Notes: a model not told the origin generated them from the letters alone. 64,000 nt of DNA from Syngnathus acus (GCF_901709675.1 NC_051087.1:2128001-2192000), one strand, 5' to 3'; shown: positions 23,220 through 36,640, counted from the stretch's first letter. Numbers and translations: made by a program.

Positions 23220-23480
23220 CGTCATGCCGTGAAGCGCATTTAAAGGCGCGGGCAAACGAGGCATTACATGTTCCTTTGAGTGAACCTGACCTCGTACGTC
23301 GACACTCGAGTCACACCTTCTCACACATAAAGCATGTCAAGTGCCATGCAAAGTGATTAATGCCGCGCAGGAGTGAAGCTGAGACCGGGGCGAACATCCC
23401 TCATTAGTTTGACTGTCCCGCGCGGTAATACATTGCTTGTCAGCGGCGTGATGCTAATTGACCTCCTTTCCCCCTTTCTT
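23220..23480. promoter_or_regulatory. candidate conserved regulatory element
   Basis: Non-repetitive sequence with AAGTGATTAATGCC, CCTCATTAGTTTG and GATGCTAATTGACC homeodomain-type words and a TTTAAAGGCGCG segment. Inferred from texture only. Confidence 0.25.
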
Positions 23481-23990
23481 CTGCACAAATGAAAAGATTT
23501 CCTCCGCCGTGTGATGGCGCGTGTCACGATGTGATCTGACAAATTAAAAAGCTCTCGCCTGTCACGCTGTCATCGCCGCCTCATCAGCTATAATGATCAG
23601 TTTTCTTCCACCGCAAGCCAGCGTGTGTGTGCGAGTGTGTGTATTGCACAGCCGAGCGTCGCCGCTGTTCATCGTCACTCTCACCTGCGTTTGTTTATTG
23701 TCTATCAAAGATGATGAAGCGTTGTTAACCCGACACGATCGAAAGCTAGTTTTCTGTCCATTTACATTCATCCGGAGGTCCCAGAGGTTGTGCGATTTAG
23801 AAATCGACCGGTGGGAAACATACGACTCAAATAGCTTATGCATAATGGCAGCTTTTCCTTTCCAGAAATGTGGGAGCAAATCCTTGCGGAGGAATAGGAA
23901 CCAGGCCGGTCTGCAAATAGTAAAAATCCACAGGAAAGGCATTGGAAAAAATGTACCCCTCTTGCCCCTATGAGGAGGGGGATTTTTCAG

Positions 23991-24184
23991 GTGGCGTTCC
24001 TCAGGGAACTTTACTAGATCCATTTATTTTTTATAAAAGGTTCCGAAGCATTTTTCTTTCTTGGAAAGGATATAATTGATAAGGATTCACTTGTCTCAAT
24101 AGATACGGTTTTGAATGAAGTTGACCTACCAAAATAAGTAAATCATTTTGAGTGGAATCCCTCAGGGAAATGTACTGGATCGAA
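23991..24184 (+). repeat. two copies of a short motif resembling LINE reverse transcriptase (GVPQG)
   Basis: Copy 1 (23991-24035) reads GGVPQGTLLDPFIF in one frame; copy 2 (24151-24184) reads SGIPQGNVLD, 161 bp later. Non-LTR reverse transcriptases carry a conserved block of the form GVPQGSVLGPLLF. The DNA core is TTCCTCAGGGAA followed by ACTRGATC. No longer open frame surrounds it, so it is a decayed fragment or a short derived repeat. Confidence 0.5.
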
Positions 24185-27015
24185 ACTGTCCTTCAAAATC
24201 AAATTATAGCTGTATAGGCGTGACCAATTCCACATTTTCTTTCATTTTCCTTACCTCTACTTCTCTGCGACCTTAGCATGCTAACATGATGACAACGCTA
24301 GCTACCTGCCGACTATGTGAATGTAACGTTATCTTGATGTAAGTGGCATAGAGCCAGCGGTGATGACACGCAGTGATCAAAGTGAGTCGTTCAGGAGGTT
24401 GGACAGGGCCATGAAAACGCAGGTCTGTAACGCTAATGTTGTTCAAACGCTCTGCTGGTTCACTGAGAACGAGTCACTCCCCCCATAACTCCCCTCCATG
24501 ATCCTCTTGTGTCCTCCCCTCCAAGAGGTAATGGTGCATGGTTGGTCGGTTGACAGGTGTCAAGTGGGCCCTCCTCAAATCATTCATCTCGCTAAGTAGA
24601 AAGCTAAAGAGGATTTTTTTTACGCCATCTTCACTGTAAATACTCGGTGTTGCATCACCATGATGTCATCACATACTGGTCACAATTTTTTCATTAAAGA
24701 AATATCCGAATTCATAGGCTTCCATACTGGACCAGCCAGAATGCAAATGATCATTTTATCATTAGCAGCAATGCTAACGCTGCTTCTAAGATTTGTGCTA
24801 GTGCTCATGAATGAAGAGCAGATAATGTCACAATGTCATATCGGTTGATTTTGCTAGCTTCTCCTCATGCGTTTCCATTAGCATTGTTGCTAACATTGCT
24901 ATTTATAGACGTGTGCAGGGCTTGGACAAACGTCATAAAATCTTGAATACTAGAAACGTAAGCAAGGAGCAAACGTCCCAAAATGTTCATTAAAATCAAT
25001 CAAAGCATAGAAAAAAACCAGAAAAGTCATTTTTATATATTTTGAATTGAATCACCCGATTAAATTTTGTTATATTTGTTGTAGTGATTTCACATTCAGC
25101 TGTACTGCTGCCTTGCTCAAGAGATAAGTAAAAGAATGAACATATAGAGACAAGCAGGTTAGCACCCTCCCAATAGTGTGTGTGTGTGTGCACATGTGTG
25201 TGTGACCAAACCCTTAACCATGCCCGCCTGTCTAAGCACAATCCCGCTGGGATCTGCCACGCTCTTTCCCTCTCACACACACACATGCACGCACGCCCCA
25301 GTCATTAATTCCTGCTTTGCATCTCCACACCATGTAATATTTATGGGTCACCACAGCTTTGTATTCACAAATGGAAACGCCGGGAGAGAGAGGGAAAAAA
25401 AGCGAGGCAAAAGACACGGATACCTCAATCAATCCCATAAATAAGGTTCACGCTGTCATGTCGCGGCTGCTTCCCGCCCTTCCGCCGAAGCCGCCGCCGC
25501 TGCTTCTGCTGCTTAGGCAGCGTTCTTGTCTGTGACCTCTAAACAACTGTTTTGGATGAAGGAATGACAGGCGAGCTTTTGAGGTGGAAGTCTCGCTTTA
25601 AAAGTGAGCGACAGTGCGGGAGCGCTTAAGGCTAAAGTGCGATGAATGGGAATGGAAGCGGCAAAAGTGCATCAGTCAGTGAAAATAAAAAACAATATAT
25701 ATGACAGTGTAGTCGCTATATATGCCCTGAGATTGAGTAGCGACCAATCCAGGGTGTCGTGCAGAGCTCTTTTGCGTCGGACGATGCTCCAAATGCCAAC
25801 CGGAATGATAGCAAATCAACAGTGGGGTCACCACAGAACCCTGAGGAACTCCCAGGCGAGCCGCCCCGCCCCCTCGGCCTCCCGTCGAGATTTGAGACTT
25901 TGAGCTCTAATCCACTCCCCGAATGTGCTGAGCATCCAGCCTTTGCCAGGACCCGATGTGTCACCAGAGTGCTCCCCCGGGAGCTCCGTCAGCCAATGAC
26001 AACAAAGTAGCCAGATGTCTGACGCTGGCAACGTCCCAGAAGCGAGCGAACCCGCCGCGGGCCGCACATCAAAGCTACCTGAGAATTTACTCCCGGGCGC
26101 TAAAAAAAAAAAAAACTGCCTTGCTTACTCTACACTTCCCATTAATAACAATCTGGGAGAATTTGTATTTCTAATTAACTCCTTTCTTTCGGCGGCCGCT
26201 GTAGGACGTCAACAACAGGAAGTCGGATGCGGCGGCGGTGATGGCGGCTTTGAAGGAGCAGCATCAGCTTTAAACACCTCCTGACTTTGCCCCTTCGTAA
26301 ACAAACAAACACACGAGGCGTCAGCAGATTTTGGTTTAATCGGGACTTTTTCCGCATCTCCCACGCGTTTTACGCTTTGACCTGATTTTGAAGTTGAAAC
26401 AAAAATGGCCAAAATAATAACATACATGTAGTAGGATCTTATGTGGCACATTCCAGTGCATTTCGAAGTAGGCAAAGTGTTGCTTCACGACTCCCCATAT
26501 TCTCCAATTATGCATATTACCTTTTCCTCGTGCACAGTTCACGCTAATGCTCATTTGCATTGCTCTTTTTGAGCGCGCCGTCTCTTTAAGTTCATAGTTA
26601 ACGCTGCCCTTCATCGCATCCCCCGGGTGACCTTTTCCTCCTTTTTTTTGTGTGTGAGTCTACTTGGCCGATTTAAAAAAAAAAAAAAAGAGACATCTTA
26701 GCATATATTTTTTTGTGTCCATATATTGTCCGTACACTGTGCATCCCGTCATGTTTATAGGCCAAAAGATTGTATTTTCTCTTCCTCGGTAAGATTTCCT
26801 CAACTCCAGCCTGCACCGAGACTTTTATTAATGTCTGCTGAATAATTGAACAGGTTAAAATTACCATGCTCTTTTTGAAAGAAAAAAAAATCTTCTTTTG
26901 CCCACACAATTAAACAGCATTATAGTGATTTTTACTGGAGTGAGAATTATGACTGCTTTCTGTCTCTGTGATGGACCCTCCAAGGCCTTCTCCTGTTCAC
27001 TGCCTGGCTAACCTA

Positions 27016-27130
27016 TAGAGTTGATATAAAAAGTCTACACACCCCTGTTCAAATGCCAGGTTTTTGTGATTTAAAAAAACAAAAAAACAAAACTAAAATT
27101 CCTTGCAAAACCTTTTCCACCATCAAGTGC
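27016..27130 (+). mobile_element. terminal fragment of a teleost DNA-transposon-like repeat
   Basis: TTGATATAAAAAGTCTACAC, then ACCCCTGTTCAAATGCCAGG, then TTTTTGTGAT and CCTTTTCCACC match from memory a repeat end widespread in teleost genomes. Its inverted counterpart, CAGGGGTGTGTAGACTTTT, occurs at 41678-41696. No transposase frame is present, so it is non-autonomous or decayed; the superfamily is not assigned. Confidence 0.5.
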
Positions 27131-27949
27131 ATTCAGCATGCTACATTAGCCTCCAATTTGTTAGCATCTTAGCATGAAACAATTCTCCAATAGAGGATAC
27201 TTTCTTGTGGCTTGTTTTGTTGTCGCTGTTGCGTTGTGCTTTTTGTTGTCTTGTCTCCGGGCATGAGCAGTGCGACATAGCTGCATGACTTTTTTTTTTT
27301 AAACTATTTTTGCCTTATTATAACAACAAGACCAAGGCTCTCATGAGATTTCATCGGCCGAGCTTGGCAGCATGGGACTGGTAGTGTAAAAGATCACAGG
27401 CCTGAGCTAATGCCACAGGGAAGAAGGACCCCCAAAACCTCCCTCCTACCCCCCCAACCCCTTGTTCTGTCTTGTCCTCAAAGCCGATGAGCTGTGAGAC
27501 GAGGAGATGCTTCCTATATTTGTGTTGACTTGTGTTGTTGCAATGCGTTGGCAGTACTGCGTCCTTCTGTACGTTAGCGTAGCAACTGCTAGCATGGCGG
27601 CAAGTTTGCAGCTCTTTGGAAAGAGTTCCTGACATCGGTGAGATGTGAAATTCTTACAGATCTCACATGAATTCCCTTGATTCTGTTTGTAGTCCGTTTT
27701 TTAATCAATCATATTTTATTTTCATAATAGCATTTGGCTTGGTCTTTTATTATTACGTATATTTGTGAATATTATTATAATGCATTCGATTTTTTTATTT
27801 ATTTATTTACTCAATTTGTCTCTGGCATTGATTTTCCTTCAGTCAACATCAAGGGCCACATCACGAGGGCCTCGCCACAGGTTGACACTCTCGCCACGCA
27901 GGTTCTCCGATGACCTCCACGAGGAATCGTGCGGGCGGGCCGGCCGGCG

Positions 27950-28450
27950 GCTGAGAAGCATGCGCGAGGGGTTCCTCCACCTAATATGCTGTCTGGCCGC
28001 GGGGCCTGTGGGAGCGCGCTTGGATTATTATGTTAATGCATGTGCCTCCTGCCCTCTGCTCGGTCCCAGCTGGCCCGGCTGTCGTTAGGAAGTGCTTTGC
28101 TCTGACAGAGGAGTAATATGCTCCGTGATTGAGGGGGGCCAAGAGATCGAGCTCCACAAGAGCCGCCGATAAGCATATGATAAAAGTGCCATTGTGTGTC
28201 GATGCCTTAGACACACGGCGCATGACTGAGCAATTCCTATGGATTTCTCCCATGCATATGGATGAGGGGTTTTCGTGCCCCCGTCCTTTTAATTGCCCAT
28301 AGCATTACGACTCGGTTTTATTGTAATTTTATTGCGTCTACTCTTTCATTATGTTCCCGCCACGGTTCACCCATAAATATGACGGGCCTACACATTCAAG
28401 ACAAAATCATTCAGTTATTATTTACAGGCATATATTCTTTATCCTCTGCA
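27950..28450. promoter_or_regulatory. candidate conserved enhancer block
   Basis: About 0.5 kb free of simple repeats carries GGATTATTATGTTAATGCATG, GAGTAATATGC, AAGCATATGATAAAAG, CCCATGCATATGG (28250-28262), CCATAAATATG and GTCCTTTTAATTGC. The even base mix and clustering of POU/homeodomain and E-box words make this the most enhancer-like stretch seen upstream of pou4f2. Function is inferred. Confidence 0.35.
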
Positions 28451-30975
28451 AAGAATGACTAATATTACTGCTGTACTGAAAAGCTGAGAGAGGAGCTGGC
28501 TTGCCAGTACGGAATGAAAACTGTTAAAAACAATTTTTTTATTTTGTTTCATTATGTTTTGTATGTTATATATTTTTCTCATTATGTTATATATTATATT
28601 TTTTCCATATATATCTTCATACATCCATTCATTGCAATGGGAAATAATATACATAAGAAACGTTCATTTCTTGAAAAGCTTCAAAGGATGAGCTTGTGTG
28701 CAGTGTAAAAAAGTGTTGTGAACACAGTTTAAAGAGGCTTTCATTTCCCTTTTAGCACCCATCCTCTTTCTTTCTTTGCTTTCACCTCAAAAGCAGAACT
28801 CTGACGTTTAGTTTGCTATTTACTCTCCAATTACGAGGAGAGGCTCTCCGCTTCCTTCACGAGAGGGAAGGACTCCTCACAAAAGACTCCTCGTCTTAAT
28901 CCGGCTAGACGTGAAAGTGAGACACGAGTGAGTTGATGGAGATGCAATTGCACTTGATGAAAAACCCAAACAAAACACGGCGGCGCGGGCCTGCTGAATG
29001 GAAGGAGGGAAGGCGGGAAAGGAAGGAGGAGGGTGTGGGAATAACACAAAGCTCGCGGCACGCTCCTGAGGACTGGAGATGAAAAACGTGAGAGGGAGAG
29101 ATCGTCTCTGTTTGCCTGACATATTTACACAATTACGTGCAGGAGGCAAAGTTGGTACTTCTTCATATGAAAAAAAAAAATTCAGATCAACTGTTTTTCC
29201 CCAACTTTTGGGTCATGTTGAATAAACAAAGGTTGTCCCCTCCCCGGCATCATTTTGAGAAAACAATTAACCGCGGCCTCTCTAATGAGGCGTGGGGCAA
29301 AACAATGTGGTGAGATGATTCTGTCAAGCAGGTGACAGAAGCCCCAAGAATGCTTCTCCCCTCCTTCCTATGCCGACCGGGGGTGTAAATATGCCAGCTC
29401 TGCCGTTTTCAGCAGCGCTTACACTCCCAGTTCAAACAATGTCTCGGGGAGATAACTGTGACAGCTCGGCAAAATTCCCAACAAAATCTCAGCAGCAACC
29501 AGGAATAGCTCTGATAAGCGCCTTCCTCCACACATGATTTAAAAAAAAAAAAAAGATGCTGTAGTTCGTTTTTGTGCCGCTCGAAGGTTTTTGTTCCTCC
29601 ACGTGTGATGCCGGAAAGTGTGTGAGACAAGTTTTTTGTATCCACACAATTCACATTTGCGTATGTCCGCTAGCTTAATGCTACTATAGAATGGAAAAAC
29701 GTCATAGACCTGCTACTGAAAATTAGCATTGCTGTAAATTTCCAATCAAGTAGAAGTAGAAAAATGTAAATTGTTTACTATTTAAAATAATCACTGTGTT
29801 GATTTGACTGGCTCATATTTTCTCACACCAAACTTTTTGCACACCCTTGAGCTCTCCGAGTTGGCCGCACCGGTGTGGAGAATTTGTGGCGGCTGAATCA
29901 GGAAGCGTTCATTTTTGCTCTGTGTGGACGTCCACTTGATTTGGTGGTCACTCACGTATGCCTTTTAAAGTTGTGTAGTTGCAGGCGCTGTGTAGGCATC
30001 AGTAGTCTTCCCTCTGCCCCTCATCGCTCGTATCTGACTGACTATGAATAATTGACCCCCGGATTCCGGGCACTGGCTCATTACCGGGGGAAGCGTCCAC
30101 CCGGTTTTGTGAGGCTACGAGCGCCCGCACTCCCGCCTCGGTGTCCTCCCTCCACCCGTCCTTCATCTTTAATGGCCTGCGCTGTGATCCACTTCTCCAG
30201 CCGTCCACGCTTCATGTGGCAGATCTGCTTGGCAGTAGGCAGGAACCGTCCGCTTGCCAGAACGGACTTCTTTAAAGATTCTCTTGTGGATTGGATGGAT
30301 TTTTTTGGGGGGGGTATGGGAGGCAGGAGTTATCAAATACAAGAAGGCGGGAGAGTGAAATGTGACAAGTAGGGAAAGTTCACTGGCGTGGAGTTTGCAG
30401 ACACTCGCTCCAACTAGAGGAACATGCGTGTTACGTTGAGGAGATTTTGATGCGGAAGTCCATGTGTGAGAAAAGTTGCACCAGGCAGAGGAGTAACTTG
30501 AACAATCCTCACTACATGGATTTCCTTACCTATCCAACCATCTGTTAAATGTGGTGCCCATTTGACATCTGTTGCTAACCAAAACAGCAGCGGCACATGT
30601 AACTCACCTCAGATCAAGTCAAACCATTCTTTGCCTATATATAGTATAAAAAGAGGCTAATCACCTTTAAATATGAAATTGTTAAAAACAAATCGATGAT
30701 GCATTAAGGTATGCAAAACTATGCTATGCTAAACCAGGCTATGCTAGCTTTTCACTTTTGGTGCACTACAATACTACCAAACTACAATAAGCTAAAGTAT
30801 GCTATGCTATCCAAAATATAAATGTTGATTTGTCAGATGCCAGATTTGAGTGTTTATTCCTTCTGTTTATGTTGAATATATTTAATCTTTCGATCTTTCT
30901 ACATTAAGCTAAGCTAACCCATGCTATCCTATCCAAATTTATCTAAACTTGGCAATATTAAATGTATATCTAAGG

Positions 30976-31070
30976 CAGCTTTTGGTGTGTTAGCTTAGCA
31001 TAACGTAACATAACGTTGATCAGCTTTTGGTGTGTTAGCTTAGCTTAGCATAACACACCATAACGTTGAT
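30976..31070 (+). repeat. tandem duplication, 45-50 bp units
   Basis: Unit 1 (30976-31020) and unit 2 (31021-31070) both begin CAGCTTTTGGTGTGTTAGCT and both end CATAACGTTGAT or a close variant. Unit 2 has an extra TAGCT. The preceding 250 bp is full of degenerate TATGCTATGCTAA words. Confidence 0.88.
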
Positions 31071-33000
31071 ATTAAAATATGGCTTCATAGTGCCAGTCGC
31101 ACATCCTGGATGGGAAGGGCCGTGCTCTGCGTGGCTTCCCGTGACAATAGCACATTAGCATCCATCAACATCACATAATGGCCACCGTCAAAAGCGGAAA
31201 CACACGCAAAGAAGATGCCCCTCTTTATTAGCTGTCATCATTCTCCGGGAACATATGTGCAAATAAATGGCCGGCACCACACGGGGCACAAATGCGTCCC
31301 CCCAGACAAAGTGTGTGTGAGAGGAAACGGGGCGAGAGGAGGGGTACGTTCGGGGGTCTCGGAGATGAAAAATCATCCCGGCCGCAAATGCAGATCTGGC
31401 CTGGGCCGCCCGTGTCAGTCGTCATTCGTCACTGTCGGCGAGGCCGCCTCTCATTAAGTGGCGTCGCTCCAGCCCCAACTTAATTTCCTTAAGAGGAGCG
31501 GACACCTGATTCAATTGCCAGCCCATTACGCACTTGTTTTTCGCCTCGCCCACGGGCCCCTCGCGCGACCCAACAGGAATACGCGGCGGCTATATTAAAT
31601 GTGGCCGACATAATTCCCAGACACATGATTCATGTCTCGCCCACAGCGTCCATCGCTCACCGGACGGGGCCCCCGCCGCTCTTTTTCTCACCGTCATCGT
31701 GAGTAAGGTTGAATATTCTCCATCCCCCTTTGATATTGTAACACTTTTGTTTTGTAATCAGTTCCTCTTTTCAGTGTTGACTATTGACACGTAGGCCTTT
31801 AACGGGCGTCCCTCGCCACTTGTTATGTTGTCACTACTGAGCGTGGCTCCTCGCCAAAAATGACTTTTTGAAAAGCACTCCCGACACCGCTTGTCTCGTC
31901 TTTCCGAGGATCACACGGCGTAAGATGTTCTCCTTTTGTCCGTTTGACGGCCGGTCTCCGTAGTTTACCTTTCAGTCTCAGCCGTCAGTCGAGCGGTTGC
32001 CGTTGGAGACGGTTTGTCGTCCGTTTAACTGATCGCTGTTGTAATTTTTTTGGTCGTAGCTTTTATGGCGTTTGATGCCAAAAAGACTCGCGGGTTCATT
32101 TCACATCTCACACTTTGGTCAATCAGCTCACTCCCATTCAGTTGTATTGCCATGGAAATAATATTGAAAATGAAAATATATATAATATAGGATATGCCTG
32201 AAATCATCCAGTAAGAAAAAGAAATTCCCAAAAAATAATGTTAGCTGAATATAATTTCATCTAATTAAAGAAAAGTACTATTGTACCATTAAAAGCAAGT
32301 CGCTGTTAATAAAAATAAGACTTTGCTGCTGTTTTTATTTTTGGTGACTTGACAGCATTTCAGCTTCACTCAGGCACAATCTTCCTGCTGCCTATTTTTG
32401 TTCCTATTCCCCATCTTTTTCCTCACAGTTTCCTCTTCTTTCTTGTTTTATCCATCCGTGCTGATGGTGGAGAATCGCTCCCCCCCTCCCTCCACCCAAG
32501 CACCGCCATTCCACCCCAGCTCGTCCTCTCCAGGAGCATCAAAAAGAGGAGGACCCACACGGGGTGTTTGAAGAGCCCACCGAGGCTCCCCGATGGGTGG
32601 CGAAGCGGCAGATGCTGGAAAGCGCGGCGGCGTCTCTATCGAGCCGTCTCTTCTGCTTTTGTTGCCTTGGCGTGCCGGCGTCTCTGGCAGTCAACTCTAT
32701 TGGCGCTTGTCGGATTTCGGCGTTTCCTGCTTTGGCTTTCGCCGTGGCTACTGCTAGCAGCTGCGGCCGCCGCCATGCTGACTGCGTGGCCTTTAGCACC
32801 CCGGGTGTGTAATTCAACACCTGCTCAACAGCAGACTCCATCTGGGTCTGTAGACTGGAATCCTGAACCTTAACTCTTCACCTGAGTTGGCCATTTTGGA
32901 CAATTGTACCCTTCCAACTTTGTTTTCACTTCCTGTTGGTGGAATCTTCACCTGTCTCAAAAGCTTTCTCTATATAGCAAACAAAGACTGAATCATTTTT

Positions 33001-33040
33001 TGTGGTGTTCCTCAGGGAATCGTACTGGATCCATTTGCGT
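33001..33040 (+). repeat. reverse-transcriptase-like motif copy 3
   Basis: One frame reads CGVPQGIVLDPFAFL. The core TTCCTCAGGGAATCGTACTG and the following GATCCATTT match copies at 24.0 and 53.3 kb. Flanks are not coding. Confidence 0.5.
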
Positions 33041-34154
33041 TCCTTGAGTTAGCCTGAATGGCATAAAGTTGATTGGACCATTCTTGCCATTATGTCTTCT
33101 TCTTCTCCTCCTTCTTCTTCTCCTTCTTCTACTTCTTTGCTTTGGAGGTTCTGCTGGAGTTCAGTGTTTATATTTTCCGCTATGTTTGCTTTTATAATTC
33201 AGCATTACAACTCCACTATCATATTTCATTAAACAACCATTTCAAATGCAAAAATCTTAATATTTTAGGTTTGCGCCCTTGTATGCGTGTGTGTGTGTGG
33301 GCCGCCTGTTCGATCCCCCTCACGTCGTCATCCAAAAGGGACCCCCAGTGAAAGTCTCTACACATGTAATCCTTGTCGATGAATTTAGGCATTTTTTTTC
33401 TTACATTATTAATGAATATTTCAGTAGTTATTGCAACGAGCTTCTCATGTGCCTCCTCGCTGCTCCCAACGCTCATAAGCGAAGCGCTCGTCTAATGATT
33501 TAATTAATAGCATTGTGTCCGCACATGAAACGCTTCTATTTAATCAGCAAAATGGAGGGAAGTGAGATCAGGGAGGGAGGAAGGAAGGAGGGTGGGGCTT
33601 GACTGTCATCGCTTTCCTCGCTAAGCCACTAGTAAGCCCTGGGACAGCTACATTTAATTGAGAGTTAATAAATAAATGTGGTTAGAGTAATCCCTGGATC
33701 CTGCCCCTCAGAGCTGCGCCTGCTCGTGTGTGTGTCTGTCTGTGTGTGTGAGTGTGTGTATTAGATAATGGTTTATTTACTTATGACATCACAAATTGCA
33801 ACTATTGCAGTGGAGTCTATTCTGGTGCTATATCTTTCGTAATGTACACTTCATTTTCAGATAATAAAATGAAAAAATAATAATTAGTATTAAACAAAAG
33901 TAAACAGAAATTCTTGTACTTTTAGTTTTATTATGAGTCTTTTGGATCAAAATGCTTATTAGCTTGAATCACTGAAAATTACTGGCTAAATTGCGTCGTT
34001 GTGATAGCCATGTTAGCACCTAGCTAACATGAGTCCGTTAAATCCAGGTTACTGTGTATTACTATAATTTAAGTGATTATTAATACATAGTTTTACGCTG
34101 AATTCCCTTGAAGAAAAAAAAATGTCTTCATGCTATATGAATGGCTGCATCGTG

Positions 34155-34156
<2 letters not shown>

Positions 34157-34236
<80 letters not shown>
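34157..34236. repeat. (CA)40 microsatellite
   Basis: Eighty bases of uninterrupted CA dinucleotide. Confidence 0.98.
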
Positions 34237-34237
<1 letters not shown>

Positions 34238-36329
34238 TAGGCTGACTGAAAAGAGTTTAGAGTGTGTTTAGCTAAGTCGGGGCAGCCCGCGGTCCGTCAG
34301 CCATCATTTATTGATGATGGCTCTTTGGAAAACGTGCCGTAAAAGGAAGAAAGAAAAAGAAGAGTCCTAATGAAATGATCAACGTTGCTGAATAAATGAT
34401 GAATGGGAATAAGAAAAGGCAGGGGCTCTCTCAGCGGAGTCAAGAGTGGAAGCGCTGCCTCATTAGTCATGCAGTCTCATCACGTCCTCTTCTGGACAAG
34501 ATGCCGACACTGGCGGGAGGGGGGGGCAAAAAAAAAAAAACATCAAGACCTGTCATTGAATCCCATTCCCAAAAATTACCACCTTCTTTATCTTTATCTC
34601 CTTTTCTTCACCCGACACTGGCAACCGTCAATGGCGAGCCTTATTTCTCACGTTCCGCTTTTGCACCACTTGAAAAAGACAACTCGAGTTTTTTTTTTTC
34701 TTTTTTTTCCTCGTACCTCGCTTCTTTCTGTCTCTGTGGACAACGTAAGTGATTCCTGCTCATGCAAATGATAAGGACGGCGCCCCCACTTTCATCGTCG
34801 GGGTCTCATTAGCCAAGCAGAGGCCAGACGTTGATTATTCTTCCCCGGGAAAATATCTGGAGGGATCGAACCCGAACGCCAGCGCCTGATTCAAGCTGAC
34901 CGCTCCTTTCTGGAACTTCTTTTTCCGTTTTGCCTGGATTATTGTGGCAGAACCAAACAGCAGAGCCGCGACCACAACGCCGAGTCCTCCTGATGTGATA
35001 ATCGGATTCGAAAGGGGGCATTCAATTATTTAATGGCGACACAACCGAGTGCCATTAAAGCATATTTTCAAGCGTGGTCACAGGTGCCTGTCAGACCCCC
35101 GAACGGGCCCCGCCTCCCTCCCTCCCTTTTTCTTCCCCCTGTCGTGAATTGATCCTCATCCAAATTAGGTGCGTCCTCGAAGGGCTCCGTCAATACATTG
35201 ACTGCTTTTATGAGGGTCATCAAACAACCATTAGCGGTGTGGGGGGGGCGGAGGGGGATGTTAAGGGAGCGACCGCCCGAGGTGACTGATGAGCCGGGGG
35301 TGGGGGCGAGAGGGCGCAGGGGTCCGAGAGGACAGGTCGGTTATTGAGTGCCGAGGTCATTAGTTAAGCAAATCCCAGCTAATTTGCGGCGAAACGGAGC
35401 GGCTAATATCTAATTAGAACCGTTTTGCCACCAATGTTTCTATGAGGAAGATACGGCGGTTGTGTAAACAAATGCAGTGCAGCTCAGATTCTGGCTAACA
35501 AAAGTCGTGGCTCGTGATATGCTTTTGGTAATCCATGAACCAAAAATAATAATAAATTGCATTTGTGGTTTTGTAGCAGGATAGCTCATGCTGTTGGTGT
35601 TGCGCTTTCCTAAAAAGAAGGCAAAAAATGTTGACTTTGCTAAAATGAAGATGTTACATAATCGCCCCTACATCTGATTACAACTGATTTGTGTTATTGA
35701 CTGACCAATTTGCAAAGATCAATCATGATTAATCACAGTCACAAATCATTTCTGCCCAATGAAAAACATGCCTGAATTTTTTTTTAGGGAAAATCTCTCA
35801 TCATGCCCAAAAACGCTACATTTTTTGTTGCCTGCTGAAAAGTCGGCCATTTTGGTTTGGAGCAGACTTTTGGTAGCACATTCCAGAACGTGCTTTTTAA
35901 CAAATTCTTAGAAGGGAATTTCAACCCATTGATCCTCAATTGAAAGCAGGTTTTCTTGAAAGATGCCCGTTCGCAAAATAGAGGCCTTAGGTCGACATGA
36001 TCGTCCCCATTGTAAAAACACCCCCTCCAAAAAAAATATAAAAACAAGCAACAAACAACAAAACACCCATGAAACAAACACGCAGAAAAAGAACAAAACA
36101 ATGCTGATATACCAACAATAGACAGACGAAAGAAAATGCCCTGGAGTATTCCCCAAGGTAGCTCGCAGGTATTAGCGCGCTACTCTTTTGAAAGGCAACA
36201 CCAACTCGGCGGGGGTGTAAACAACCTGTCAGACGCTTGTCAACACTTCACACTTTGTCAATTACGTCTCAGCCGCGCATCCCCGGCCTGATTAACATGC
36301 GGCGTTTTAAGTCTAATTGTTGCGGAAAA

Positions 36330-36640
36330 CAGGGTTTTATGTTGCCGCAGTGGTAATAGGCGACGATAGATGCATAAAATTAGCATACATTTCCCCGGAC
36401 TCGGAGAATATGTGATTGTTGCGCCACAGAGAATTGCTCTAAGTTAAGGGAAGTTAATTTCATTATCTCCTCCTCCTCTTCCTCCACCTCCTCCTCGTTA
36501 TTTAAAAGCCTCGCCACTTTGCAATAATTGCAAAACAGAATAAAAGATTAGCCCGGGACAGCATGACGGGCGTTAATAAAGTGTGATGGAATGTGAGCGT
36601 TCCAGAGCACGAACCAATTACGGCAGCCAATCTCCGGCAG
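36330..36640. promoter_or_regulatory. candidate conserved regulatory element with inverted repeat
   Basis: Contains TTTGCAATAATTGCAAA (36518-36534), a 17-base interrupted palindrome whose halves resemble C/EBP-type TTGCAAT. AAAATTAGCATAC, AGTTAATTTCATTATC and GGGCGTTAATAAAG lie nearby. Function is inferred. Confidence 0.28.

Larger units (their letters stand above)
19431..27015. other. gene desert immediately upstream of pou4f2
   Basis: No exon is supported across 7.6 kb. The block holds two CTCF-like sites (19946, 22223), a diverged local repeat family (20340-20970), a candidate element at 23220-23480, two reverse-transcriptase-like motif copies (23991, 24151), an exact ATGCAAAT octamer (24741-24748), an ATTTGCAT (26553-26560) and a GT/CA tract near 25168-25290. 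Confidence 0.55.
27131..34156. other. gene desert, upstream of pou4f2
   Basis: No exon is supported. It contains a strong candidate element (27950-28450), GA-rich sequence near 28990-29100, a tandem duplication (30976-31070), a CpG-bearing stretch at about 32540-32830 whose open frames resemble no known domain, one reverse-transcriptase-like motif copy (33001) and TTC repeats near 33095-33135. Confidence 0.55.

Noticed and set aside
32349-32873. Plus-strand frame of about 174 codons in a CpG-bearing stretch
   Set aside because: No recognisable domain, no convincing start context or splice structure, and composition explains the absence of stops.
33305-33325. GTTCGATCCCC resembling a tRNA B box
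   Set aside because: No A box at the right distance upstream and no cloverleaf can be drawn; a chance match next to a GT repeat.
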